Assembly: GCA_964510315.1 (NCBI GenBank)
Contig: CAZEAP010000003.1
Coordinates: forward strand, 114,822-178,821
DNA from: CAZEAP01 sp964510315
Lineage (GTDB): Bacteria; Planctomycetota; Brocadiia; SM23-32
Reading direction: 5' to 3'
Length of the DNA: 64,000 bases
Shown: positions 27,179 through 35,826 of the stretch, one piece after another
How positions within the stretch are numbered: position 1 is the stretch's first letter
How the letters are laid out: each line of letters begins with the position of its first letter
Notes under the pieces: model-generated
What the model was told of the DNA's origin: nothing
What the model saw: only the letters and a program-made list of their open reading frames with translations
Databases searched by the model: none
Position numbers and translations under genes: made by a program

Positions 27179-29469
27179 GGCGCCCCCAGCCTGCGGACGG
27201 ATTCGCGGGCCTCATCCTTTTTCCGTTCGGTCATCTGCTCCATGTCGTCCCGACTGGTCAAAACGTGGGGAGTGATGAACAGGAGCAGGTTGGTTTTTTC
27301 CTTGCGGGTTCTGGTGCGCCGGAACAGGGGGCCCAGGAGGGGGAGCGATCCGAGCACCGGCACCCGCTCCCGCACGCTTGTCTCGTCGTCTCGCATCAGC
27401 CCTCCGATTACCACTGTTGCGCCGCTCCGGATGGACACCAGCGTCTCGGCATTCCGCTCGGCGATGGTGGGGGTTTCCGCAGAGAGGCCGGTGCGGCCCT
27501 CGACGATCTTGGTGAATTCGCTTTTGATCAGCATCCGCACGATGCCGCCGGTGCTGATGTGGGGGGTGATGTTGAGGGTGATGCCCACGTCCACGTATTC
27601 GAAGGTCCGGATGGCGGTCGGGGTGGCCGGGTCGGCCTCGGTGACACGGGTCTGCTTCAGGTAGGGAACCCGTGCACCGGCAAATATGCTGGCTTCCTCG
27701 TTGTCGGAGGTCAGCAGGTGAGGCTTGCTGAGTATCTCCACCCCCGAGTGCCTTTCCAGGGCCTTCAGTATGGCGGCCACCCGGGTCTCCCCTTCTTCAC
27801 CCAGCTTGAAAGCGCCGACCGACAGTCCCTCCAGGGTGCCGGCCGCCCGCTCCACCCTCAGCCCGAAGTTGGTGAAGCCGAAGCCACGCATCGAGTCGGC
27901 GGGGGGATCGACGGTGGACCATTCGATGCCCAGCTCCTCCACCACGTCCTGGCTGGCTTCCGCAACGCACATCTCGACCAGAACCTGTTCCCGCGGCACG
28001 TCCAGCTTCGCTATGATGTCGCCGATGACCTCGTACTCCTGCGGGGAGGCGGCGATGATGAGGGAGTTTGTGGCTTTGTCGGCGGTGATTCGGAGAGGCG
28101 TCTTGGCCCCCTCGCCCTCGGTCGCTTTCTCGGCGGCCTTCACGGTGGCCGAAAGGGGCTCGACCAGGTCAGACGCCTGGGCGTGCTGGAGGTAGACCAC
28201 GTGGATGTTGCCGGCCTCCAGCGGCCGTTCCACGTCCAGCCGTCTCACCAGTTCCCGGACGGCCTCGGTTTCCCTGGCGCCGCCGATGACGATCAGCGAG
28301 TTGGTGCGCGCGTCGGGGAATATGCGGGCGGGCTTGCGGCGGCCCAGCACGGCGCCGCTGGCTCCCTTTGCGGCGGCCTTCCCCTCGGCCTCCTTCATTA
28401 TCTTGCTTACCTGTTGAGCAAGCTGCGCGGCCTCGGCGTGCTCCAGAGCTATGATCGTGGGCCGTTCCTCGACTCCCGGCCTGTCCAGTTCCCGGATGAT
28501 CTTGACGAGCTGGTGGATCTGGGAAGAGGGACTGGTCACCAGGATCGCGTTCGTGTTGGGCAGGGACACAACCCGCGCTCCGCTTCCCACAGAAGCCGAA
28601 GCCCAGGCGCGCACGTCGGCCGCGTCGATATAGTGGAGGGGGATGATCTGGGTGACGACACCGTCATCCACCGGAATGGCCTCCGGGTCGGCCCCCACCC
28701 TGGTCAGCGTGTTCTCGCGCGTCGCGTCGGCCCGGGGCAGGACCTTGATCCATCTGCCGGCCGGGACGGCCGCGTATCCGTGCATGGCCAGGACCGACTC
28801 CAGCACCTTGTAGAGGTCCTTCAGGGGGATCCTGGTGGGGGCCATCAGGGTGACCTCCCCCCGCACGTTGTCGTCCACCAGGAAGTTCGCTCCCGTCAGG
28901 TCGCTCACTGCCTTCAGGACAAGCCGGAGGTCCACTTTCTCGAAGTTGACCGACACCATCTTGTCCGCCATGTCGGGCTGCTGGAGCGCCGGCAGATAGG
29001 GCTCGCTTCCCGCCCCAATCTGCCCGCCGGCCACCGCGGGAGCCCCCTCGGCAGATTGTGGGGGTTCGGCCGGTGTCGGCTGCTCAGGGGCCACCACGGT
29101 GGGGTCGGGGGCCTTCTCCCGGGTCAGGCGTTCCAGGCTGTGTTCCACTTCGGCCGACAGTCGGACGTCTTCCTCCCTGGCTTTACGGGCCACCTGCCGC
29201 AGCATCCGTCGCGCTTCGGCCTCCTTCCCGGCCTCCAGCAGGGCCATCCCCCGCCAGTAGAGGGACTCCAGCTCCAGTCGCAGCGTCCGTTGCGCGCCCT
29301 CGGCCTCGGCTCCGCCGGCCTCGGGCAGTCTCAACTCCGGACCCCTTGCTCCTTCGGCGCGGAGGGCTCGACAGCCCGGAGCGGGCACGCTCAGCAACAG
29401 GCACAGGAGGAAAGCGGCGAGGGACGCCGCTCCGAAGTGGCGGACGTTCTCGTGGAGGGCGGCCGGCAT
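27175..29469 (-). CDS. gspD: Type II secretion secretin D
   Basis: A 764-aa outer-membrane secretin. The N-terminal export signal (LAAFLLCLLLSVPAPGC) ends in a cysteine, so it may be a lipoprotein. A ~120-residue low-complexity spacer with a helical repeat follows. The N0 domain has VSVNFEKVDLRLVLKAVSDLTGANF, and N1-N3 domains come next. The C-terminal secretin domain has VEILSKPHLLTSDNEEA and the signature VVIGGLMRDDETSVRERVPV. The last 40 residues are charged and could bind a pilotin. It forms the outer-membrane channel. It lies 61 bases after gspC. Confidence 0.95.
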   Translation of the reverse strand: MPAALHENVRHFGAASLAAFLLCLLLSVPAPGCRALRAEGARGPELRLPEAGGAEAEGAQRTLRLELESLYWRGMALLEAGKEAEARRMLRQVARKAREEDVRLSAEVEHSLERLTREKAPDPTVVAPEQPTPAEPPQSAEGAPAVAGGQIGAGSEPYLPALQQPDMADKMVSVNFEKVDLRLVLKAVSDLTGANFLVDDNVRGEVTLMAPTRIPLKDLYKVLESVLAMHGYAAVPAGRWIKVLPRADATRENTLTRVGADPEAIPVDDGVVTQIIPLHYIDAADVRAWASASVGSGARVVSLPNTNAILVTSPSSQIHQLVKIIRELDRPGVEERPTIIALEHAEAAQLAQQVSKIMKEAEGKAAAKGASGAVLGRRKPARIFPDARTNSLIVIGGARETEAVRELVRRLDVERPLEAGNIHVVYLQHAQASDLVEPLSATVKAAEKATEGEGAKTPLRITADKATNSLIIAASPQEYEVIGDIIAKLDVPREQVLVEMCVAEASQDVVEELGIEWSTVDPPADSMRGFGFTNFGLRVERAAGTLEGLSVGAFKLGEEGETRVAAILKALERHSGVEILSKPHLLTSDNEEASIFAGARVPYLKQTRVTEADPATPTAIRTFEYVDVGITLNITPHISTGGIVRMLIKSEFTKIVEGRTGLSAETPTIAERNAETLVSIRSGATVVIGGLMRDDETSVRERVPVLGSLPLLGPLFRRTRTRKEKTNLLLFITPHVLTSRDDMEQMTERKKDEARESVRRLGAP

Positions 29470-29530
29470 GGGGGGCTTCCTTTCCCGCGGCTCTGTTCCG
29501 TGGATACAGCACGAGGCTCGGCCCGGCGCC

Positions 29531-30466
29531 TCATCCCGAAATGCGAAACGAGATGAATTCTTCCTTGGCGCCTCTTTTCAGTTTGAGGTTGACGGCCGGG
29601 GAACCGCGCGCGCGTCGGAGGGCTCTGCAGGCCTGGTCGCGACTGGTCAACGTGCGACCGTTGATAGCCATTATGATGTCATCGTTGCGCAGATTGGTCA
29701 ATGTTTTCAACTTCGCATCGGTGATCCCGCTGATCTTCAGGCCGATTGTCCGGCCGTGAAAGTTGCAGGGGTCCAGCTCGGCCGTCTTCAATATCTTCTC
29801 GATGCTGTCGATGCGGCCATAGATGTTGCGGCGGTCTACGATGATCCTGCGGCCGCCTTCCGCCGCGCCGAAACTGGCCGCCGACCGAGCGGAACGGCTC
29901 CCGGTCGTCCTGCTCGCCCGGCTTCGGGATGGCCGTCCCTTGCCCCCGGGCGAGATCGCCAGGTGCACTATCTCCCTGCGGCCGTTCCGCACCAGAACCA
30001 CGCGCCTGTCCCCGATGCTTTCCACTCGGGCTCCCTGCACGTGGTCGCCCACGCAGAAGATGTCGGCCGAGTGACTCCGCACGTCCTCCAGCAGGGCTCG
30101 GCAGACCGCGTCATCGCCGGCGATGGTGCCCAGCAGCTTCACCTGCAGCGGGGGAAGGCTCTCCTGCGGCGCGGGACGCGGCTCAGGGCGCGGAGACTTC
30201 TTCGGCGGCACGGTGCGCACGGTCACGCCGAAGACATTGCGGTTGAGAACCGGAATACACTCTTGTCGTCCGACCGCGCGCCGATCCGGCTCGGAGGGGA
30301 CTACCTCATCGCGCGGGGGGGGCGTCCGCCGGGCGTCCGCGTCGGCCGGATTCTGCACAACGGCCCCGAACGCCAGGTAAACCAGCAGGCCGGCCAGCCC
30401 TAAGTTGACAGCCCACAATATTTTGCGAGGCGCCAAAACCCTCTCCCGGACAACGTCACACTTCAC
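29531..30466 (-). CDS. gspC: Type II secretion protein C
   Basis: A 311-aa bitopic inner-membrane protein and first gene of the gsp operon. A short cytoplasmic start, a membrane helix (ILWAVNLGLAGLLVYLAFGAV, about 16-36), a Pro-rich linker, an HR domain (LLGTIAGDDAVCRALLED near 112) and a C-terminal PDZ-like domain are seen. The PDZ part has LTNLRNDDIIMAINGRTLTS near residue 265. GspC bridges the inner-membrane platform and the secretin and helps select substrates. The start is GTG. TTG codons slightly downstream are possible alternatives, because the ribosome site (GGA) is weak. Confidence 0.86.
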   Translation of the reverse strand: MKCDVVRERVLAPRKILWAVNLGLAGLLVYLAFGAVVQNPADADARRTPPPRDEVVPSEPDRRAVGRQECIPVLNRNVFGVTVRTVPPKKSPRPEPRPAPQESLPPLQVKLLGTIAGDDAVCRALLEDVRSHSADIFCVGDHVQGARVESIGDRRVVLVRNGRREIVHLAISPGGKGRPSRSRASRTTGSRSARSAASFGAAEGGRRIIVDRRNIYGRIDSIEKILKTAELDPCNFHGRTIGLKISGITDAKLKTLTNLRNDDIIMAINGRTLTSRDQACRALRRARGSPAVNLKLKRGAKEEFISFRISG

Positions 30467-30472
30467 TCCATC

Positions 30473-30501
30473 ATTCTAACCGTGCTCGGCCTACAAAGCA
30501 A
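30473..30501 (-). promoter_or_regulatory. Possible promoter of the gsp operon
   Basis: Minus-strand TTGCTT (30496-30501), 17 bases, TAGAAT (30473-30478). The -10 lies only seven bases from the annotated GTG, so either the transcript is leaderless or gspC starts further downstream. Confidence 0.3.
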
Positions 30502-30554
30502 ATAATACTTTGGAGCGCTCCGGCCCGTCGCGCATCTCGCCGGGAGTGCCCCCG

Positions 30555-30583
30555 TTGACAGTTTCGGCGGCCTGTGGTATAAG
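30555..30583 (+). promoter_or_regulatory. Predicted promoter of argG
   Basis: TTGACA (30555-30560), a 17-base spacer and TATAAG (30578-30583); near-consensus sigma70 elements about 105 bases before the argG GTG. Confidence 0.7.
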
Positions 30584-30687
30584 GTCTTCACGTCGTAAAC
30601 CCTTGTGGCTCGTTGAATTCCATCTCATCAACTCGGCCCGGGCGCCCGCTCGCCCGCGGCCCCGTCCTCATGAGGCGGAGGCCCACC

Positions 30688-31944
30688 GTGAGCACAAAAG
30701 ACACCGTTGTTCTGGCCTACTCCGGCGGCCTGGATACCTCCGTGGCGGTCCGCTGGATACAGGAAGCCTACGACCTGGACGTCATCACGCTGACCATCGA
30801 CATGGGTACCCACGAGGACCTGGAGGCCATCCGCCGACGGGCCCTGGAGGTGGGGGCGGTCGAGGCCCTCGTGGTGGACGCCACGGACGTGTTCGTGGAA
30901 TATTTCGTCTGGCCCGCCCTCCAGGCCGGCGCGGTTTACGAGAACGCCTACCCGCTGGCCACCGCCCTGGCGCGCCCCCTGATCGCCAAACTCCTGGTGG
31001 ACACCGCCCACCAGCGGGACGCAGCCGCAGTCGCCCACGGCTGCACCGGAAAGGGGAACGACCAGGTGCGCTTCGACGTGGGCATCAAGACGCTGGCCCC
31101 GGAACTCAAGATCATCGCACCCGCCCGGGAGTGGGGGATGACGCGGGAGGACGAGATGGACTACGCGGACCGCCACGGGATCAGCGTGGATACCACCAGG
31201 AAGAGCCCCTACTCGACCGACGAGAACCTGTGGGGCCGGAGCATCGAGTGCGGCGTGCTGGAGGACCCCTGGGCCGAACCCCCGGAGGACGCCTTCGAGT
31301 GGACCGCCGGCCCCGAGGAAGCCCCCGACGAGCCGGAATACGTCGAGGTTGAGTTCGAGCGCGGGGTGCCCGTGGCCGTCGACGGGGAGACGGCGGAAGG
31401 GCCCGAGCTGATAGAGCAGCTCAACCGCCGGGCGGGCCGGCACGGCGTGGGGCGCATCGACCACATCGAGAACCGGGTGGTGGGCATAAAGAGCAGGGAA
31501 GTCTACGAGGCGCCCGCCGCGTGCCTCCTCCACGCCGCCCACTCCGCCCTGGAGGGGATGACCATGACGCGCCCGGCACATCGCTTCAAGCAGAACGTCA
31601 GCGCCCGGTACGCGGACCTCATCTACGACGGCCTCTGGTACAGCAAGTTCCACCAGGACCTGGCGGCCTACGTGCTGAGCAGTCAGCAGACCGTCACCGG
31701 CACCGTCCGAGTGAAGATGTTCAAGGGCCGGGCGGAGAAAACCGGTGTGCAGAGCCCGTATTCGCTCTACCGACGGGCGCTGGCCACCTACGAGGAGGGC
31801 GACCAGTTCGACCAGGAGGCAGCCCTCGGCTTCATCACCCTCCACGGCCTGCCGGTGCGCACACAGGCCCGGGTGCTGGAGACCGCCCTTCCGGAGGAGA
31901 CCCTCCAGCCCCGGCTGAACCCCCCGGAGCTGAAGGCCACCTGA
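30688..31944 (+). CDS. argG: Argininosuccinate synthase
   Basis: A 418-aa cytoplasmic enzyme that joins citrulline and aspartate with ATP in arginine synthesis. The N-terminal P-loop is AYSGGLDTSV (residues 9-18). HGCTGKGNDQVRF, PAREWGMTREDEM and SPYSTDENLWGRSIECG follow; all are hallmark ArgG segments for ATP, citrulline and aspartate binding. The length is near the usual ~400. The GTG at 30688 is preferred because GGAGG lies seven bases upstream and it gives the usual N-terminus; an ATG six codons earlier is an alternative. It has its own promoter, and mutL follows after 107 bases. Confidence 0.96.
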   Translation: MSTKDTVVLAYSGGLDTSVAVRWIQEAYDLDVITLTIDMGTHEDLEAIRRRALEVGAVEALVVDATDVFVEYFVWPALQAGAVYENAYPLATALARPLIAKLLVDTAHQRDAAAVAHGCTGKGNDQVRFDVGIKTLAPELKIIAPAREWGMTREDEMDYADRHGISVDTTRKSPYSTDENLWGRSIECGVLEDPWAEPPEDAFEWTAGPEEAPDEPEYVEVEFERGVPVAVDGETAEGPELIEQLNRRAGRHGVGRIDHIENRVVGIKSREVYEAPAACLLHAAHSALEGMTMTRPAHRFKQNVSARYADLIYDGLWYSKFHQDLAAYVLSSQQTVTGTVRVKMFKGRAEKTGVQSPYSLYRRALATYEEGDQFDQEAALGFITLHGLPVRTQARVLETALPEETLQPRLNPPELKAT

Positions 31945-32051
31945 GCCTGCTGCCGCGTCGGGAAGCTGCCGCCCGATTCGGCCTCGCCGGATGAACTCCA
32001 GTCGCTGAGTGGTAAGATAGCGGTGCGTCAACGGAACGAAAGGTCGAGCGG

Positions 32052-33761
32052 ATGGGGATCAGCATTCTACCCAGCAACGTGGCCAACAAGATCGCCGCCG
32101 GCGAGGTCATTGAGCGCCCGGCCTCGGTGGTGAAGGAACTGGTGGAAAACTCCATCGACGCCGGCGCCGAGCGCATCGAGGTCCACCTGGAGGACGGCGG
32201 AACGTGCCTCATACGGGTCGTGGACGACGGCTGCGGCATGGACGCCGACGACCTGGCCCTCGCTTTCGCCGGCCACGCCACCAGCAAGCTCAGCGATGAA
32301 GAGGACCTGTTCAGCATCCGCACCATGGGCTTCCGGGGGGAGGCACTGGCCAGCATCGGGGCCGTTAGTCACGCCCGCATCGTCAGCCGCGTGCCGGGCA
32401 CTGATTCCGGGCACGAGGTGAAGATGGAAGCGGGAGTCATCAGCCCGGTGAAGGCCTGCGGGGCGCCGGTGGGTACCCAGGTGGAAGTGCGAAACCTGTT
32501 CGCCGACGTGCCGGTGCGCAGAAAGTTCCTCAAAAGCACCGCCACCGAGATGGCCCACGTCACCGAGGCGGTCACGCGCCTCGCCCTGGTGCGCCCGGGA
32601 ATCCACTTCGTCCTCAGCCACAAGGGCCGCAACGTGTTCAATCTCTCCCCGGCGGAGAGCCGCGCCCGGCGGATAGGGGAGTTTTTCGGACGGGAGATCG
32701 CCGAGAACCTCATCCCCGTCGACCGCCGCAGTCCGGAGGTGGAGGTGGACGGCTATCTGCTGCCCCCCGAAGTTGACCGGCGCAACACCAGGATGCAGTA
32801 TACCTACGTGAACCACCGCTACGTGCGCAACAAGACCCTCATGCACGCCGTCGCCGAGGCATACCGGAAGCTCCTCCCCAGCGGGCGGCGGCCGGTCTGC
32901 TTCCTTTTCCTCACTTTGGACCCCGCAGCCGTCGACGTCAACGTACACCCGACAAAGCTGGAGATCCGTTTCCGCAACAGCCGGGAAGTCCACCAACAGG
33001 TGCTCGGTGCCATGCGCGAGCGCCTCCGGGAGGCCGGGGTCACCCCCCAGGTCTCCCTTGTGAGTGGCCAGGAAAAGGAGGAACGGACCGAGTCTGTCCG
33101 GCGAGCGGTGGGGGAGTTTTTCGCCCGGAACGCCGCCCCGGGCACCCGCACCGCACCATCGGCCCGGGGGGAAGGAGCGCCGCGGGTCCGCTTTGGGAAC
33201 TGCTCCCAGGTGCTGGACGCCTTCATCATCGAAGAAGCCGAGGACGGAATCAACATCATCGACCAGCATGCGCTACACGAGCGAATCCTCTACAACCGGA
33301 TAAGCCGGCGCCTCGAAGAGGGCCCCCTCAACAGTCAGCAGCTCCTCGTGCCGGAACTGGTCGAACTGCCCAAGCAGGAGTTCTACGCCGTGATGGACCT
33401 GGAGGAGGAACTGGCCCGGTTCGGGATGGAGATCGAGGCTTTCGGCGATAGGACGGTCCTGGTGCGCGCGTTCCCCCAGATACTCGGCAAGTTTGACGGC
33501 AGGAGCTTCTTCGAGGAACTCCTTGCCGAGCTGGAGGGCTCGGAAGGATCCCGCAACGTGGAAGGCCGCCTGGAGAAGCTCAAGCAGATGATGGCGTGTC
33601 GCGGGGCGGTCAAGGCCGGCCAGCGGCTCAGCCCCGGGCAGATCCGCCACATCCTGGCGCAACGCGCGGAGGCGGGTGCCACCGACACCTGTCCCCACGG
33701 CCGACCCACCACCATCCGCCTGAGCCGTCGGGAGCTGGACAGGAAATTCCGCCGCACGTGA
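32052..33761 (+). CDS. mutL: DNA mismatch repair protein MutL
   Basis: A 569-aa GHKL-ATPase that couples MutS recognition to strand incision. The N-terminal ATPase motifs are KIAAGEVIERPASVVKELVENS, DDGCGM and GFRGEALASI, and VDVNVHPTK follows near 300. The C-terminal domain has endonuclease-type motifs: DQHALHERILYN, MACRGAVKAG and CPHGRPT. In the DQHA-x2-E-x4-E motif the last Glu is Asn (codon AAC at 33294-33296). The first Glu, which is the essential metal-binding residue in Bacillus MutL, is kept. The protein is thus probably still a methyl-independent nicking MutL. No mutS is in the window. Confidence 0.95.
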   Translation: MGISILPSNVANKIAAGEVIERPASVVKELVENSIDAGAERIEVHLEDGGTCLIRVVDDGCGMDADDLALAFAGHATSKLSDEEDLFSIRTMGFRGEALASIGAVSHARIVSRVPGTDSGHEVKMEAGVISPVKACGAPVGTQVEVRNLFADVPVRRKFLKSTATEMAHVTEAVTRLALVRPGIHFVLSHKGRNVFNLSPAESRARRIGEFFGREIAENLIPVDRRSPEVEVDGYLLPPEVDRRNTRMQYTYVNHRYVRNKTLMHAVAEAYRKLLPSGRRPVCFLFLTLDPAAVDVNVHPTKLEIRFRNSREVHQQVLGAMRERLREAGVTPQVSLVSGQEKEERTESVRRAVGEFFARNAAPGTRTAPSARGEGAPRVRFGNCSQVLDAFIIEEAEDGINIIDQHALHERILYNRISRRLEEGPLNSQQLLVPELVELPKQEFYAVMDLEEELARFGMEIEAFGDRTVLVRAFPQILGKFDGRSFFEELLAELEGSEGSRNVEGRLEKLKQMMACRGAVKAGQRLSPGQIRHILAQRAEAGATDTCPHGRPTTIRLSRRELDRKFRRT

Positions 33762-33845
33762 TAAAGCATAACGCTGCCCTGCATCTCCACGCGCGGCGGG
33801 GATGCCGGCGCGACCGCAACCGGGTGTCCAACATCGGGGTGTTGA

Positions 33846-34061
33846 TGCTGTTTTCCCTACGGCCGAGTCATCCCCGTGCACCTCACCATCGTCAGCGGGA
33901 TGTTCTTGGTGGAGGGGGCGCTCGGAGTCACTGTATTCCTCGGGCTCAAAACCGTCGCCGACGTGCTGATGCACGCCGTCGAGCACGGACAGGCATTGAT
34001 ACGCGGGACCGAGGAGGATGCGGCGAAGCCCTCAGCCCACACGGAGCAGCGCAGCCGATGA
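33846..34061 (+). pseudogene. Remnant of a membrane protein C-terminus (DUF6498-like)
   Basis: An open frame that begins directly after an in-frame stop encodes a hydrophobic peptide, PYGRVIPVHLTIVSGMF then TVFLGLKTVADVLMHAVEH. This pattern recalls the conserved last two helices of DUF6498 membrane proteins; I recognise it from memory and could not test it. No upstream part of such a protein is visible, and there is no ribosome site for the GTG at 33876. It is therefore more likely a decayed C-terminal piece than a real small protein. It fills most of the 382-bp gap between mutL and aroB; the rest holds nothing clear. Confidence 0.4.
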
Positions 34062-34143
34062 GCGGCTCACTCGGCCTTGCAAGCAAAGAACAGAACGGGT
34101 TAGATAGGATGTCTCGGCATGGCTCCCAGATGAGGCGGCAGGG

Positions 34144-35259
34144 ATGGAAACCGTTCGGATAGAACTCGGGGAGCGCTCATACGACGTTTCGATCGGCTTC
34201 GACCGACTGGACGGGTTGGGCGCTGCACTCAAGGAGCACGACGCCGCTCGGGACAACGTGGCGATTATCACCAGCCCCCGCATCGGAGGGCACTACTTCG
34301 AGCCCGTAGAGCGGGGCCTGCGCGAGGCCGGCTTCCGCCACGTGGGACGCTGGGACCTGCCCGACGGGGAGGAAAATAAGAACCTGGAGAACTTCGCGGC
34401 CGCCGTGAGGTGGCTTGCCCGCTTCAGCCCCGATCCGGCCACACAGCCGGCCGTCCTCGCCCTGGGCGGCGGAGTGGTGGGCGACCTGGCCGGCTTTGCC
34501 GCCGCCTCCTTCCGCCGGGGTGTGCCCTACATACAGGCCCCCACCACGCTGCTGGCGGCCGTGGACAGCAGCGTGGGGGGTAAGACCGCCGTCAACCTGC
34601 CGGAAGGCAAGAACCTGGTCGGCGCCTTCTACCAGCCCTGCCTGGTCTGGGCCGACCTGAGCACGCTGAAGACCCTCGCCCCCCGGGAAGTGCGCTCCGG
34701 TGCGGGAGAAGTCATCAAGTACGGCGCGATCCTTGACGAGGAACTGTTCGAGTTGCTCGAGCGCTCGGTCGAGGACCTGCTGGAGCTGGACCCCGAGGCG
34801 CTGCTGCGGGTGGTGCGCCGCTGCGTGGAACTGAAGTCCGAGGCGGTCCGCCGGGACGAGCGAGACGAGAAACACGTGCGCATCTGCCTGAACTTCGGGC
34901 ACACGCTGGGACACGCGATAGAGAAGGCGGCCGAGGGACGCCTGACCCACGGGGAGTGCGTTGCGATCGGCATGATGGCCGCCGCGCGCCTGTCGGTGCG
35001 CTGCGGCACGTGCACGGCCGACGTGCCCCGGCGGCTGGAAGAGGTCCTGCTGCGGGCCGGGCTGCCCACCTCGACGGGGGCCCTGGAGATGGAACGAGTC
35101 CTGGAGTTGATGCAGCACGACAAGAAATTCATCAGCGGGACCAACCGGTTCGTCCTGCTGCGGAAGATCGGCGAGTGGACCGAGTACGAAGGCGTTCCCG
35201 AGGAGCTGATCCGGGAGGTGGCGGCCCGCGCGCTGGCGCCCGCCCCCACAGAAGAGTGA
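34144..35259 (+). CDS. aroB: 3-dehydroquinate synthase
   Basis: A 371-aa enzyme of the shikimate pathway that converts DAHP to 3-dehydroquinate using NAD and a divalent metal. Hallmarks are ALGGGVVGDLAGFAAASFRRG (about 106-126), the PTTLLAAVDSSVGGKTAVN segment, and the metal ligands in GEVIKYG (Glu), LNFGHTLGHAIE (His) and THGEC (His). The length is normal. The ATG is preceded by AGGCGGCAGGG. A tRNA-binding protein gene follows after 30 bases. Confidence 0.96.
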   Translation: METVRIELGERSYDVSIGFDRLDGLGAALKEHDAARDNVAIITSPRIGGHYFEPVERGLREAGFRHVGRWDLPDGEENKNLENFAAAVRWLARFSPDPATQPAVLALGGGVVGDLAGFAAASFRRGVPYIQAPTTLLAAVDSSVGGKTAVNLPEGKNLVGAFYQPCLVWADLSTLKTLAPREVRSGAGEVIKYGAILDEELFELLERSVEDLLELDPEALLRVVRRCVELKSEAVRRDERDEKHVRICLNFGHTLGHAIEKAAEGRLTHGECVAIGMMAAARLSVRCGTCTADVPRRLEEVLLRAGLPTSTGALEMERVLELMQHDKKFISGTNRFVLLRKIGEWTEYEGVPEELIREVAARALAPAPTEE

Positions 35260-35289
35260 GAAGCACGTTTTCTCTGAGGAGGCAGTGAA

Positions 35290-35613
35290 GTGATTACCAT
35301 TCAGGATTTCAAGAACGTGGAGATGAAAGTGGCCAGAGTGATCGGTGTGGAAGACCACCCCGACGCCGACAAGCTGGTGATCATCCGGGCGGATGTCGGA
35401 GAGGAGAAAACCCGGACACTGGTGGCCGGCCTGAAAGGCCATTACACGAACGAAGAGCTGGAAGGCAAGCTTGTCGTCGTGGTCACCAACCTGGAGCCGG
35501 CCCAACTGCGCGGGGTGCGCAGCGAGGGAATGCTGCTGGCCGCACAGGAGGACGACCGGGTGGTGCTCCTGACCATGGAGAGCGATATCGCACCGGGCTC
35601 TCCCGTTCTGTAA
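35290..35613 (+). CDS. tRNA-binding domain protein (MetRS C-terminal / CsaA / Trbp111-like)
   Basis: A 107-aa OB-fold protein matching the stand-alone tRNA-binding domain otherwise found at the C-terminus of methionyl-tRNA synthetase. Typical segments are FKNVEMKVARVIGVEDHPDA, VVVVTNLEPAQLRGVRSEGM and the LLAAQEDD strand. Such domains dimerise and bind the outer corner of tRNA. It may serve as the beta subunit of a MetRS encoded elsewhere or as an export chaperone of the CsaA type; sequence alone does not decide. The start is GTG with AGGAGG nine bases upstream. Confidence 0.85.
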   Translation: MITIQDFKNVEMKVARVIGVEDHPDADKLVIIRADVGEEKTRTLVAGLKGHYTNEELEGKLVVVVTNLEPAQLRGVRSEGMLLAAQEDDRVVLLTMESDIAPGSPVL

Positions 35614-35643
35614 CGGCTTGCCGAACGGGCGCCCGGCGGCGCC

Positions 35644-35672
35644 TTGACAGGCGTCTGCACGTGGAGTATAGT
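35644..35672 (+). promoter_or_regulatory. Predicted promoter of the rpsB-tsf-pyrH-frr operon
   Basis: A consensus TTGACA (35644-35649), a 17-base spacer and TATAGT (35667-35672). This gives a leader of about 150 bases before rpsB. Confidence 0.75.
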
Positions 35673-35826
35673 GTCGCATCTTCGGGCAGAGGCCCGCCTT
35701 TTGTGCATTTCAGCCCGCTCTCTCTTACGGAGCACTTCGCGTAATCGAATATGCCGGCGCCGTGCGCCGGGGGGAACGGGTTCGTTCCGTCAGATGCAAA
35801 CGGCATATGCAGATCGGGAGAGAAGC

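Noticed and set aside
27265..29556. A 763-codon open frame antisense to gspD
   Set aside because: Shadow of the secretin gene, low-complexity Gly/His-rich translation.
35794..35826. ATG at 35794 as start of rpsB
   Set aside because: It adds eleven non-conserved residues; the TTG at 35827 has GGGAGAG upstream and the family-like N-terminus.
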